Both the position numbers and the translations under genes were made by a program. The notes beneath the pieces were generated by a model. The model was not told the DNA's origin, did not search any database, and worked only from the letters and a program-made list of their open reading frames with translations. From an uncultured Ignavibacteria bacterium (GTDB lineage: Bacteria > Bacteroidota > Ignavibacteria > Kapaibacteriales > UBA2268), in contig CAIOZA010000012.1 in NCBI GenBank assembly GCA_903862655.1, positions 1-59,264 on the forward strand: a stretch of 59,264 nucleotides of DNA, given 5' to 3'. Of this stretch, positions 8,962 to 17,687 are shown in pieces; the stretch's first letter is position 1, and each line of letters begins with the position of its first letter.

Positions 8962-9909
8962 TTATTCCATTTCTTCAATTAATCTATAACCAATAGCAAT
9001 AGCTCCTTCAACAGCTGATCCTTTGGGCTTTATTAATTTGTATCTTTTATCTTTTTGTACAGTATCGGCAACCATTTTAGCAAGCAGGGTATTGGCATCT
9101 ATTATCCCACCCATTAATGCAATTGGAATTTGTTTCATATTGAATTGACCATATAATGCATCAAGATGTTCTACTAAATGATCTGCGGCTCTTTTTATGA
9201 TTTCCAGGCATACTGGATCCTTTTCAACAGCGCATTTCATTACCATTGGTGACAGCATGTGATATTCAAATGCTCTCTCAGAAAATGCTTTGACTATCGT
9301 GCGAGCCTCTTTGAGGTCAATTGAGGGATTAATATCAGCAAATGGTTCAAGTAGAGTAGTTTTCTTTCCACGACCATCAATATCTCTAACAATAGCAGTT
9401 AATCCTTCTCTGCCTATCCAAGCACCTGAACCTTCATCGTCAAGTTCAATACCCCATCCACCACATCTAATAATTTTATTCTTCTCAGTTTTACCAATTG
9501 CGATTGAACCGGTACCAACGATCATAACAGCACCAGGATTGCCTTCAAATGCGCCTTCTAGAGCTAGTTCAGCATCACTTGTTACCATCACGTCATTAAG
9601 AGTCATTTCCTGCCCTCTGGCTAGAGTTTTAATTAACTTCGTTGAACGTAGTTTTTCTTCTTCAAGCCAGACACCAGCCAGACCAATAACAACGGCATCT
9701 ATTTCGGCTGAATCAATTTCAGCTTTTTCGCATAGATCCTCTATCATTGTCAGCAGTCTTTCGCATGATTCGCCAACACCAACAGCTCCTATTCGAGTGC
9801 TTCCAGCAGTTGCTTCGGCTAATATATTATTTCCTCGTCTAATTGTGCCTCGTGTTCGAGTTCCTCCCCCGTCAATTCCTATTAATGTGTACTCGCTTTT
9901 GATATTCAT
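8962..9909 (-). CDS. N-acetylglucosamine-kinase-like BadF/BadG ATPase
   Basis: This is an ASKHA-fold protein of 315 residues. The first phosphate loop is GIDGGGTRTR (11-20), D112 in SDAELA is the likely catalytic base, the second phosphate loop is VGTGS (131-135), and a GGWGIELDDEGSG segment is followed by the WIGREG signature typical of N-acetylglucosamine kinases. It probably phosphorylates an amino sugar released during cell-wall turnover or glycan uptake, feeding sugar-phosphate recycling. No transporter or deacetylase lies beside it, so the exact sugar is inference. The BadF/BcrA activator family is a more distant alternative, but the iron-sulphur cysteines of those activators are absent. 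Confidence 0.85.
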   Translation of the reverse strand: MNIKSEYTLIGIDGGGTRTRGTIRRGNNILAEATAGSTRIGAVGVGESCERLLTMIEDLCEKAEIDSAEIDAVVIGLAGVWLEEEKLRSTKLIKTLARGQEMTLNDVMVTSDAELALEGAFEGNPGAVMIVGTGSIAIGKTEKNKIIRCGGWGIELDDEGSGAWIGREGLTAIVRDIDGRGKKTTLLEPFADINPSIDLKEARTIVKAFSERAFEYHMLSPMVMKCAVEKDPVCLEIIKRAADHLVEHLDALYGQFNMKQIPIALMGGIIDANTLLAKMVADTVQKDKRYKLIKPKGSAVEGAIAIGYRLIEEME

Positions 9910-10066
9910 AAAATGTCCGATTTAAATTCCAAAATTTTGCCAAATCAATAGAATTAGTTACAAATACTGTGCCATTAAGTTGGCTATTTGGAATCATTTT
10001 TTACAAGTTTATTTAATTATTGATTTCTTTAAAATTATTTGATTAGTGTAGTTTATTCAGTTGTAA

Positions 10067-10684
10067 TTAGAAAATAGAATTTAAAAAATATGGTAATACG
10101 GACGGGAAAAGAATGAGCGTCACTATAATACCGGCTAATGCTCCATAGAAATGAGCATCATGATTAATGTCATCCGAAGAATTTCTTGCTGCAAAAAAAC
10201 AATATGCCAGGTAAAGTAAACCGAAAATTGGAGCAGGAATTGGTACAGGAAAAAACATTATTCCCATTTTTGCTCCGGGATTAAATAAAATGGCACTAAA
10301 TACAACACCTGATATGGCTCCTGAGGCACCAACAGCTCTGTAGTTTGGATTATTTTTGTGTTTTATAATAGTACTAATGTTGCTTAAAACTAAGCTGATA
10401 AAAAATATAATTAGAAAATCAATTGTACCTGTTATAGATTCGAGATTGAATGCAAAGAAATAGAAAGTGAGCATGTTGAACAAAAGATGAGTTAAATCAG
10501 CGTGTAGAAATCCGCTCGTAATAATTAAATACCATTTATTTTGGTGTACAATTTTATATGGCTGCAAAAGCCAGTTTTCATAGAGTTTTGGGCTTTTGAA
10601 TAATGCTATTATGCTAATTGTGCAAATTAATATTAATAAAATTATCGATGCAGGTGATTCATTAAATAAAAATTGAGTATCCAT
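10067..10684 (-). CDS. Rhomboid-family intramembrane serine protease
   Basis: This is a 205-residue polytopic protein with about six membrane helices and the rhomboid motifs: HLLFN (H66-N70) in helix 2, GASG with nucleophile S121, and HDAHFYGALAG with catalytic H178. It cleaves transmembrane substrates within the membrane; targets are unknown. The protein is short, a minimal bacterial rhomboid with no extra domain. It is divergent from the lipoyl-transferase gene with 54 bp between starts. The 157-bp gap on its 3' side shows no obvious gene. Confidence 0.9.
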   Translation of the reverse strand: MDTQFLFNESPASIILLILICTISIIALFKSPKLYENWLLQPYKIVHQNKWYLIITSGFLHADLTHLLFNMLTFYFFAFNLESITGTIDFLIIFFISLVLSNISTIIKHKNNPNYRAVGASGAISGVVFSAILFNPGAKMGIMFFPVPIPAPIFGLLYLAYCFFAARNSSDDINHDAHFYGALAGIIVTLILFPSVLPYFLNSIF

Positions 10685-10738
10685 AATAAGACTTTCTTTG
10701 TTAATTTTGTTTTTAAATTATGAATTTTCTTGTGAATA

Positions 10739-11497
10739 ATGAAAATAATTATTGAAAACACTAAACTGAATGAATTATTTGGTCCACAGTTTGAATTTAT
10801 TGCTGATGGATTTCATGATGGTGAATATAATATGAAATTTGATCTTGACAGAACAATGGGGCTAGTTCATAAGGAGTGTCTGCCATTATTCAGGCTTTAT
10901 GCATGGAACCCATGGACTGTCTCACTGGGTGCCAATCAGAAAGAACAAGATATCAATATGGACTTATTAAAACAAAAAGAATTCGCTCTAGTAAGGCGTC
11001 CGACAGGAGGCAGAGCGGTTCTTCATGCTCACGAAATCACATATTCAGCGGTTTTGAACATCCCAAAGGGTATGACTGTTCAGGATGCTTATAGAGATAT
11101 TCACATGATAATAATTAGCAGTTTAAGAAGAATGGGTGCAGATTCTCTTGATTTTGAAAAATCTCAGGCTGATTTTCTAGATTTCTATAAGAACAAAACA
11201 CTGTCAATGTCGTGCTTTGCAAGTTCTGCAAGGTATGAAGTTGAATATGAAGGTCGGAAAATTGTAGGTAGTGCTCAAAAAACTTACAATAACACCTTAT
11301 TACAGCATGGTTCAATTCTTATTGGACAAGGGCACGAGCAAATAGCAGAAATAGCTAATTTACAATCTGCAAAGGAACGTTCGATATTAAGAAATTTCAT
11401 TATTAAACATAGTGCTACAATTGAAGAAATTCTTGGACGTAATGTTGAATACACAGAATGTGAAAATGCAATATCATCTGTAATTTTGAATAATTGA
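10739..11497 (+). CDS. Lipoate/octanoyl transferase, LipM/LplA family
   Basis: This is a BPL/LplA/LipB-fold protein of 252 residues. RRPTGGRAVLH (86-96) is the acyl-binding loop, K174 in GRKIVGSAQ is the conserved lysine, and LLQHGSIL follows. C159 in SCFASS sits where LipM-type octanoyltransferases have their nucleophilic cysteine, so an octanoyl transfer from ACP to a lipoyl domain, as in the LipM pathway, is more likely than an ATP-dependent lipoate ligase. This is inference from family patterns. No lipoyl synthase lies nearby. The stop is 15 bp before coaBC, suggesting one transcript. Confidence 0.85.
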   Translation: MKIIIENTKLNELFGPQFEFIADGFHDGEYNMKFDLDRTMGLVHKECLPLFRLYAWNPWTVSLGANQKEQDINMDLLKQKEFALVRRPTGGRAVLHAHEITYSAVLNIPKGMTVQDAYRDIHMIIISSLRRMGADSLDFEKSQADFLDFYKNKTLSMSCFASSARYEVEYEGRKIVGSAQKTYNNTLLQHGSILIGQGHEQIAEIANLQSAKERSILRNFIIKHSATIEEILGRNVEYTECENAISSVILNN

Positions 11498-11512
11498 TTT
11501 ACCGGAGAATTT

Positions 11513-12778
11513 ATGTCGGAAATATTTAAGAACAAGAAAATAATCGTCGGAGTTACAGGTTCTATCGCAGCATATAAATCTGCACATCTAGTAAGAGAAT
11601 TAAAAAAGCTTGGTGCTGAAGTGTTTGTTATTATGACTCCATCTGCCACAGAATTTATTACTCCTCTCACTTTGGAGAATCTATCCCGCAATCCTGTGAC
11701 TGTAGATATGTTCGACAAAAATGCCCAAAGCGGTGGAGCATGGCACATTCATGCAGCCAATGAATGTGATTTGATGATAATCGCTCCATGTTCTGCATCA
11801 ACACTATCGAAAATCGCGACCGGAATATGTGACAATGCATTAGTAACAATTGCAACAGCTCTGCCACCAGAAGTGCCACTTATCATAGCACCCGCAATGG
11901 ATTCTACAATGTTTCTTAGTCCTGCTGTACAAAGAAACCTAAAAACTCTATTATCGGATGGAGTACACATAATACAGCCAGCGAATGGAGAGCTTTCTTC
12001 AGGATTAATTGGTCCTGGAAGGCTACCTGAAATAGATATTCTGGTGAATGAAATCAGTAAAATCCTCTCCTCAAAAACTGAAATATCATTTGCAACGAAC
12101 AAACATTACAATCTTGAATCATTAAGATCCTTCTATGAAAATAAGAAGGTTCTCGTCACGGCCGGACCAACAATTGAGAAAATAGATGACGTGCGATATC
12201 TGACTAATCGATCTTCTGGGAAAATGGGTTATGCTATTGCTGAGAAATCAAGCATGCTTGGTGCAGATGTTATTCTTATTTCGGGTCCTGTTAAAATTGC
12301 CCCTCCAGCAAATGTCAAGTTGATTAATGTAGAAAGTGCTGAAGAGATGTATGAGGCAAGCATAAAAAATTTCAAGAGCTGTGATTTTGCAATTCTATCA
12401 GCAGCAGTTGCGGATTTTACTCCCATTGTAAAAGCACAAGGCAAGATGAAAAAAGAAGATATTGGCAATGAATTAACCATACATCTGACTCAAACAAAAG
12501 ATATTCTGTTAGATATTTCAAAGTTGAGAAAGAAAAGCCAGATAGTAACTGGTTTTGCGTTGGAACATGTTAACGAAATTGAAAATGGGATAAAAAAATT
12601 GCAAAGAAAAAAGTGCGATATTATTGTTCTGAATTCAATGTCGAAGGAAAATAGTGGATTTGAAACCGATATGAATACAATTACAATCCTTGACGCAAAG
12701 GGCGTGATAAAGGATTATCCAACAATGGATAAATCTGATTGTGCTCTGGTTATACTTGAATCAATAAAAAATTATTGA
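11513..12778 (+). CDS. coaBC: Bifunctional phosphopantothenoylcysteine decarboxylase/phosphopantothenate-cysteine ligase
   Basis: The N-terminal CoaC flavoprotein domain (about 1-185) has GVTGSIAAYK, the WHIH active-site segment, and PAMDSTMF in place of the classical PxMN motif. Its substrate flap reads LSSG where E. coli has LACG. The C-terminal CoaB domain (about 200-421) has TAGPTIEKIDDVRYLTN, SSGKMG and LSAAVADF. It makes 4'-phosphopantetheine from phosphopantothenate, cysteine and a nucleotide triphosphate in coenzyme A synthesis. The start has a good CGGAG site. The stop overlaps the 3' end of the convergent BtrH-like gene by 7 bases. Confidence 0.95.
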   Translation: MSEIFKNKKIIVGVTGSIAAYKSAHLVRELKKLGAEVFVIMTPSATEFITPLTLENLSRNPVTVDMFDKNAQSGGAWHIHAANECDLMIIAPCSASTLSKIATGICDNALVTIATALPPEVPLIIAPAMDSTMFLSPAVQRNLKTLLSDGVHIIQPANGELSSGLIGPGRLPEIDILVNEISKILSSKTEISFATNKHYNLESLRSFYENKKVLVTAGPTIEKIDDVRYLTNRSSGKMGYAIAEKSSMLGADVILISGPVKIAPPANVKLINVESAEEMYEASIKNFKSCDFAILSAAVADFTPIVKAQGKMKKEDIGNELTIHLTQTKDILLDISKLRKKSQIVTGFALEHVNEIENGIKKLQRKKCDIIVLNSMSKENSGFETDMNTITILDAKGVIKDYPTMDKSDCALVILESIKNY

Positions 12779-13830
12779 TTTTTATGAATGTATTCAACTA
12801 ATCTAAGGAAAAGCTCCTTTTCTCGAAGAAAAACTATAAATAATTTCTCAGAAATTGAATTAAGACGGCTTTTATTTGAATTTTTATAAATTTCAAAGAA
12901 AGTATCGGCAATCTTATCCCAAATCTCTGCAATTTTCAGATACTCAACCCCACAAAGGTAAATAAATTCATCATTCATAGAATCTCCGGAATTGCGCAGG
13001 AAATTACCATAAATTTTTCTAAAGCAACCACCACCGGTACCACCAATTTGATTAATCATCACAAAAGCATGGTAAGCAGAAAATCTTAAATCTTCGTCCG
13101 GCATTTCGGACCACGATTTTACTTTTTCGGAGAAAAGTTCAATACCTAGTATCCCAAGGTTTTTTCCTGGTGGATTTAGAAAGTTTTCAGCATTCTTTAG
13201 AATTGCTTCGAATATCATTGTTCGGTTAATTTGAAGTATTCCATGAAAATCAAAAGTAAGCCAACGATTTTTTGGAGGATATGGTTTTTCTTTTGACGAT
13301 CGTGCTAATATTAAGTTATCGAAAGAAAGTATATGGAATTCATCGGGATTTTCTAGGTCTGAAAGGGTAATTTTATAATCTTTTGAGTCTCGATCAGAGA
13401 TATAGACAACTTCCTGTGAATCATCAAATCCAAAGACTATGACAGAATGCCCGCCAAAATGATAATGATCGGGTAGATTCAGATACGGAAGGTATCCCAT
13501 GTCGACATATACAAGTACCGGATCTTCATCTTGAATCATTTTTAACATTTCACTGAAGCCACGTTTTTTTGAAGTGGTCTCATGTCTTTTTATTTTTATA
13601 TTTAGCATTTGAGCTAAGTTTTCTTCAAAATCTCCGATTTTATTTCTTCCACCAAGAAACGGAATTTTGCTGAAGTTAAACTCAAAATAATAGAAGTTAA
13701 GGGCAGAAGCAAGCCCGAACAGCATTTCCTCTTCGAAATCATGTCCATAATATGAAAAGATTTGCTTTAATGAATTACTTACGCTATGGTATCCGGATTG
13801 CGGTTTGAAATTTTCAATAACGTGCTTCAT
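12772..13830 (-). CDS. BtrH N-terminal/DUF4872-type protein
   Basis: This 352-residue protein resembles the family of BtrH, the butirosin acyltransferase, with a papain-like N-terminal domain and a DUF4872-like helical C-terminus. Visible anchors are GYHSVSNSL (13-21), MLFGLASALNFYYFEF, YVDMGYLPY, HFGGHSVIVFGFD and VYISDRD. Family members usually have a cysteine after the first histidine (HC near position 15); here it is H15-S16, so classical cysteine catalysis is doubtful. The histidine of GGHSV is retained. It is followed at about 100 bp by the HpnE-like gene in the same direction. Function is unknown: an acyl or aminoacyl transfer or peptidase-like role is possible, or a non-catalytic descendant. 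Confidence 0.65.
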   Translation of the reverse strand: MKHVIENFKPQSGYHSVSNSLKQIFSYYGHDFEEEMLFGLASALNFYYFEFNFSKIPFLGGRNKIGDFEENLAQMLNIKIKRHETTSKKRGFSEMLKMIQDEDPVLVYVDMGYLPYLNLPDHYHFGGHSVIVFGFDDSQEVVYISDRDSKDYKITLSDLENPDEFHILSFDNLILARSSKEKPYPPKNRWLTFDFHGILQINRTMIFEAILKNAENFLNPPGKNLGILGIELFSEKVKSWSEMPDEDLRFSAYHAFVMINQIGGTGGGCFRKIYGNFLRNSGDSMNDEFIYLCGVEYLKIAEIWDKIADTFFEIYKNSNKSRLNSISEKLFIVFLREKELFLRLVEYIHKNQ

Positions 13831-13930
13831 ACATTACTCTTTATGCGTTAAATTAGATTGGGTAAACTTCGGCAGAACAAATATTCGAAGAAAAATCGAG
13901 AATTTAAAATTATTTCTAAATGATGTACAC

Positions 13931-15274
13931 TTAGTGTTGCAATTCTAAAATTTTTCTGGCAGCCATTATTCCACTAATAGCGGCTCCTTCGATTGTTGCT
14001 GGTAGCTTTGTAGCAGTCCAATCACCAGCGACAAAAAGATTTGATATTGGAGTAGAATTGTTGGGACGAATTCTCTCGGTTGCTGGATCTGCAATGAATG
14101 TAGCTCTTTTATCGCGTATCAACTTGGCATGCAGAATTGAAACACCTGATAGCATAGGAAATGTTAAATTTAGTTCAGAAAAGCATTTTTCTATTAATTC
14201 TTGGGACGGGATATCAATGTATTGATTTGCACCACTGATGGTAACATTTAGATGGCCTGGATATTTTTTCTTTTGTTGCTCTGACACCTCAATAAAATTT
14301 CTACGGTTAAACATCCATTGAGCTGTTGTTCCGATAAGAGCATAAAAATCATTCGTTTCTATTGGTTTATCCAGCCAATAATAGATATTGATTATTGTTG
14401 AATAATGAAAGTCTTTGAAATTTGAAAAATATTCATAATTTTTTAATTCATCGGGTAAAAGTTTGTATGCTGAGTGAGGCTGAGTTGTCAGGATATAATA
14501 ATCGGACACAATCTTCTCCCCTGACTTTAATTCTAGAGAAGAAATTTTAGCACCGGAAGTAAGCATTTTAACTACAGGATTAGCAAAAATAATTTTCCCA
14601 TTTCTTTTAATGAACCAATCAACAAATGGATCAAGCAGAGAGCTCAAATCTTTAGTTGGAAGGATGAGTCTGGAGGCGTTTTTGCCTGTAAGAAAAGTTC
14701 TTTTAAATACTTCATAAAGAAGTTCAGCAGAAGCAATGCCAGGACTTTGATTCAAGGTAGCATAGATTAATGGACTCCAGAAATTATCAATCGATTCCTG
14801 AGTTTGCTTATTACGCGTTAGCCAATTTATGGCGGTTTTATTTCGAGAATTATTAATCCCAAATTGTAGTTTCAATAAAAAAAGGAATAAATAAAGTTTC
14901 GATTTGAGATTTAGTAAGTTAAAATTAAAGAAACCTAGCAACATACCAAATTTTCCAGGTAATAAATTGGAATTTAACTGGAATTGTTCACCAAGCAGAT
15001 TTACAAAATTAACTTTTAAAGAATTTTGAAATCTCAGTAATTTTTTTGTATCTAATATCTCTAAAATTTCAATAAACCGAGTGTAAGCATCGACTAATGC
15101 ATGCTGACCATTATCAATCATTTCATTAGTGACTGAATCATGAATGGAATATACCCTTCCACCAATTGAATTTTTGGATTCAATAATAATCACAGAAAAT
15201 CCGGATTGAACTAATTCAATAGCTGCTGAAATTCCAGCTATGCCGGCACCGATAATAGTAACTGAAGGTGGCAT
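13931..15274 (-). CDS. hpnE: HpnE-like squalene/phytoene FAD-dependent desaturase
   Basis: This is a 447-residue flavoprotein amine-oxidase-fold enzyme. The N-terminal dinucleotide motif is GAGIAG (9-14), followed by ESKNSIGGR. DNGQH (54-58) is the hallmark of hydroxysqualene dehydroxylase HpnE, and the C-terminal FAD motif LFVAGDW is followed by a PATIEGA segment. HpnE converts hydroxysqualene to squalene, which feeds hopanoids. Carotenoid desaturases share the fold, but the DNGQH signature favours HpnE. Its usual partners hpnC and hpnD (squalene synthase homologues) are not in this window, so the pathway assignment is inference. Confidence 0.8.
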   Translation of the reverse strand: MPPSVTIIGAGIAGISAAIELVQSGFSVIIIESKNSIGGRVYSIHDSVTNEMIDNGQHALVDAYTRFIEILEILDTKKLLRFQNSLKVNFVNLLGEQFQLNSNLLPGKFGMLLGFFNFNLLNLKSKLYLFLFLLKLQFGINNSRNKTAINWLTRNKQTQESIDNFWSPLIYATLNQSPGIASAELLYEVFKRTFLTGKNASRLILPTKDLSSLLDPFVDWFIKRNGKIIFANPVVKMLTSGAKISSLELKSGEKIVSDYYILTTQPHSAYKLLPDELKNYEYFSNFKDFHYSTIINIYYWLDKPIETNDFYALIGTTAQWMFNRRNFIEVSEQQKKKYPGHLNVTISGANQYIDIPSQELIEKCFSELNLTFPMLSGVSILHAKLIRDKRATFIADPATERIRPNNSTPISNLFVAGDWTATKLPATIEGAAISGIMAARKILELQH

Positions 15275-15420
15275 TGTCTCAAAATTTTTGAAAGTTCATT
15301 AGACTGAATATCCAGTGATTTATTTCTTTTTTTCCTATTCGATTTTAATTCAATAAAAAATAATGTAGTTATTACTTTTAATTTTCAATTATTTTCCTTA
15401 ATTTAGTGGTCTTTATTATT

Positions 15421-15502
15421 GCGGATGTGGCGGAATTGGCAGACGCGCTAGACTTAGGATCTAGTGGGGCAACCCGTGGGAGTTCGAGTCTCCCCCTCCG
15501 CA
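15421..15502 (+). tRNA. tRNA-Leu (anticodon TAG)
   Basis: A complete cloverleaf is visible. The acceptor GCGGATG pairs with CCTCCGC with one mismatch at 6:67. The D arm is typical (TGGC..AATTGGCAGAC), the anticodon stem is CTAGA/TCTAG with loop CTTAGGA, there is a long variable arm as in class II tRNAs, and the T arm is GGGAG-TTCGAGT-CTCCC. The discriminator is A, and CCA is not encoded. The trigger-factor start is 30 bp downstream, so the tRNA is probably the first element of that transcript. Confidence 0.95.
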
Positions 15503-15532
15503 CTTTTATAGAATTTAATTTTAGGATACAAA

Positions 15533-16900
15533 TTGAAACATTCAATTAACGAACTAGAAAATTGGATCAGACAGTTAGAAATAATTGCAGAACCGAGTGA
15601 AGTTAACGAAGAATTGGAGAAAGCTTACCGAGAGGCCCAGCCACATATAGACATGAAAGGTTTTCGCAAAGGAAAAGTCCCATTGCACATGATTAAAAAA
15701 TTCTATGGAAAGCAGATTGAAAGCGATGCTATGTCCGATATAGCTGCTGATTTATTTAATAAAGTTTTCCATTCAGAAAAACTTTCCTTTATAGGTGAAC
15801 CAAAATTAGTTTCAACTGAGAAAGTTGAATCAGAATATAAATTTATTTTCGAGTATGAAATTGTACCTGAATTTATTTTAGCAGACTATCATGGGATTAA
15901 TATCGATGAGCCTGTACATAGAGTTACTGATGAAGAAATTGAAAAGGAAATCGAACAAATCTGTTTACAGTTCGGAAAACTAGAAGAAACCGATCAAATA
16001 ACTGATGATCTGCATGTTGCCAATACAACAATTCAAGAAGTTGACGAATCAGGATTACCAATAATCGGATCGAAAACTGAGAATCCAGATATTTTCCTGC
16101 AGTCACCATATTTGGCTCCAGATTTAAAAGCTCTTTTTATTAATCTGAAAGCCGGAGATAGTTTTATTCACAACCAACCAGCTCAACAAGCTGATCAACC
16201 TTCGAAGAGATTAAGCTTCACGATCAACAATATTAAGAAATTAGTTCCTGCTGAGTTTAATGATGCTCTAGCTGAGACATACACTGGTGGTAAATTAACT
16301 TTAGCACAGGATCTTAAAGATGAAATTGGATTCCAACTTCAAGAACAATGGGATCAAAAGAGCCGTCAAGCAATGGAAGATCAGATAGTTGAGAAGATGG
16401 TAGCAATGAACGATTTCGAAGCTCCAAATGGAGTTGTAAGAAATGTCGTCATTGGAATGTTTGAAGATGTAAAAAAGAAATATAAAGACGTTCCTCAGTT
16501 CCAGACTGCAACAGTTGATCAGTTCTATAGTGAATTTGAAGATAGTGCAATATTCCGTGTAAAATGGGAAATTATCAGAAGCAAGGTGATTGAGAACGAA
16601 GACTTAAAAGTTGAAGATTTTGATTTCGATCCATACGTTGCAGAAGAATCAGCACGCAGAAAGAGCGATCCGGAGAAAATCAAAGAAGAATTGATGGAGA
16701 ATCAGAATGTTATCGCAACTATTCTTTATAAAAAGGTTGTTGATGTTATTCTTGATTTTGCCATAACAAATGAAGTTTCGTTTGATGATCAAGGCCATTA
16801 TCATCCCGATGGAGCTGAACATCACCACCACGATCATGACCATGACGAACACGAACATCATCACCAAGAAGAAGATGATGAAGTTGAAAAGAGTAAATAG
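15533..16900 (+). CDS. tig: Trigger factor with His-rich C-terminal tail
   Basis: This is a ribosome-associated chaperone of 455 residues. The N-terminal ribosome-binding domain has the signature GFRKGKVP (43-50). The middle region (about 145-245) corresponds to the peptidyl-prolyl isomerase domain but is diverged, and the helical chaperone C-domain follows. The last 37 residues are an unusual extension with 12 histidines mixed with Asp and Glu. The start codon is TTG, chosen because AGGA lies about seven bases upstream and the N-terminal beta strand begins immediately. It is followed by a strong terminator and then clpP-clpX, the common tig-clpP-clpX order. Confidence 0.93.
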   Translation: MKHSINELENWIRQLEIIAEPSEVNEELEKAYREAQPHIDMKGFRKGKVPLHMIKKFYGKQIESDAMSDIAADLFNKVFHSEKLSFIGEPKLVSTEKVESEYKFIFEYEIVPEFILADYHGINIDEPVHRVTDEEIEKEIEQICLQFGKLEETDQITDDLHVANTTIQEVDESGLPIIGSKTENPDIFLQSPYLAPDLKALFINLKAGDSFIHNQPAQQADQPSKRLSFTINNIKKLVPAEFNDALAETYTGGKLTLAQDLKDEIGFQLQEQWDQKSRQAMEDQIVEKMVAMNDFEAPNGVVRNVVIGMFEDVKKKYKDVPQFQTATVDQFYSEFEDSAIFRVKWEIIRSKVIENEDLKVEDFDFDPYVAEESARRKSDPEKIKEELMENQNVIATILYKKVVDVILDFAITNEVSFDDQGHYHPDGAEHHHHDHDHDEHEHHHQEEDDEVEKSK

Positions 16901-16926
16901 AAGTAATTACAATATATCCAATCGAT

Positions 16927-16957
16927 AAGAGCTGTCAATAAAAAGACAGCTCTTTTG
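16927..16957 (+). terminator. Rho-independent terminator after tig
   Basis: AAGAGCTGTC (16927-16936) pairs perfectly with GACAGCTCTT (16945-16954), followed by TTTT. The 10-bp stem and T tract separate trigger factor from clpP, so clpP-clpX needs its own promoter; a TATAAT-like hexamer occurs at about 17017. Confidence 0.88.
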
Positions 16958-17054
16958 ATAAGGTTCAAAATTAAATTGTTGAAAATTCAATTAAAAGATT
17001 GGCAGCTTAAATACGTTATAATTAACTGTTTTTAAAATTAATCAAGGAAAAAAA

Positions 17055-17675
17055 ATGATAGATCAGTTAGTACCGATAGTTGTGGAGCAAACCAGCAGAG
17101 GTGAACGTTCATACGATATCTACTCAAGGCTTCTTAAAGAAAGAATCATATTCATTGGGACACCAATAGATGATCATGTTGCAAGTTTAACAATTGCTCA
17201 GTTATTATTTCTCCAGAGTGAAGACCCGAATAAGGACATAAACATTTACATCAATTCACCCGGTGGAAGTGTTAGTGCAGGTTTAGCTATTTATGACACT
17301 ATGCAGTTCGTTCAACCGGACATTGTCACAATAGCTATGGGAATGGCAGCTTCGATGGCACAAGTGCTACTATGCGCAGGTGCATCAGGCAAAAGATATG
17401 CTTTGCCAAATTCCAGAATCCTTATGCATCAACCAATGGGAGGCACTCAGGGCCAGGCAACAGATATAGAGATTTATACAAGGGAAATGCTAAGAATTCG
17501 CCATAGCTTGTTCGAAATCATAGAAAAACATACTGGCAAGGATAATGAAACAATCAAAAAAGATGCAGACAGAGACTATTATATGTCAGCTCAGGAAGCA
17601 TTGGATTATGGAATTATAGACAAGATAATGGAGCGAAGCACTTTAATTCTACCAACAACTGAAGAAAAGAAATAG
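17055..17675 (+). CDS. clpP: ATP-dependent Clp protease proteolytic subunit
   Basis: This 206-residue serine protease subunit has the full catalytic triad: S100 in GMAASMAQ, H125 in LMHQP and D174 in DRDYYMSA. The length and lack of a long propeptide are normal. It forms the 14-subunit chamber that degrades proteins fed by ClpX. It lies 12 bp before clpX, a standard operon. A GGAAAAAA site precedes the ATG. Confidence 0.97.
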   Translation: MIDQLVPIVVEQTSRGERSYDIYSRLLKERIIFIGTPIDDHVASLTIAQLLFLQSEDPNKDINIYINSPGGSVSAGLAIYDTMQFVQPDIVTIAMGMAASMAQVLLCAGASGKRYALPNSRILMHQPMGGTQGQATDIEIYTREMLRIRHSLFEIIEKHTGKDNETIKKDADRDYYMSAQEALDYGIIDKIMERSTLILPTTEEKK

Positions 17676-17687
17676 AAAAATCATTTT

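Noticed and set aside
9290-9925. A 211-codon frame opposite the NAGK-like gene
   Set aside because: It is Ser/Pro/Ile-rich, lies wholly antisense to a gene with clear kinase motifs, and has no recognisable domain.
11284-12102. Minus-strand frames of 117 and 154 codons across lipM/coaBC
   Set aside because: They overlap well-supported plus-strand genes and have no matching motifs.
16649-16867. Met/Val-rich frame opposite the trigger-factor tail
   Set aside because: It is the antisense of the His/Asp codons (CAT/GAT read as ATG/ATC) and is a shadow.
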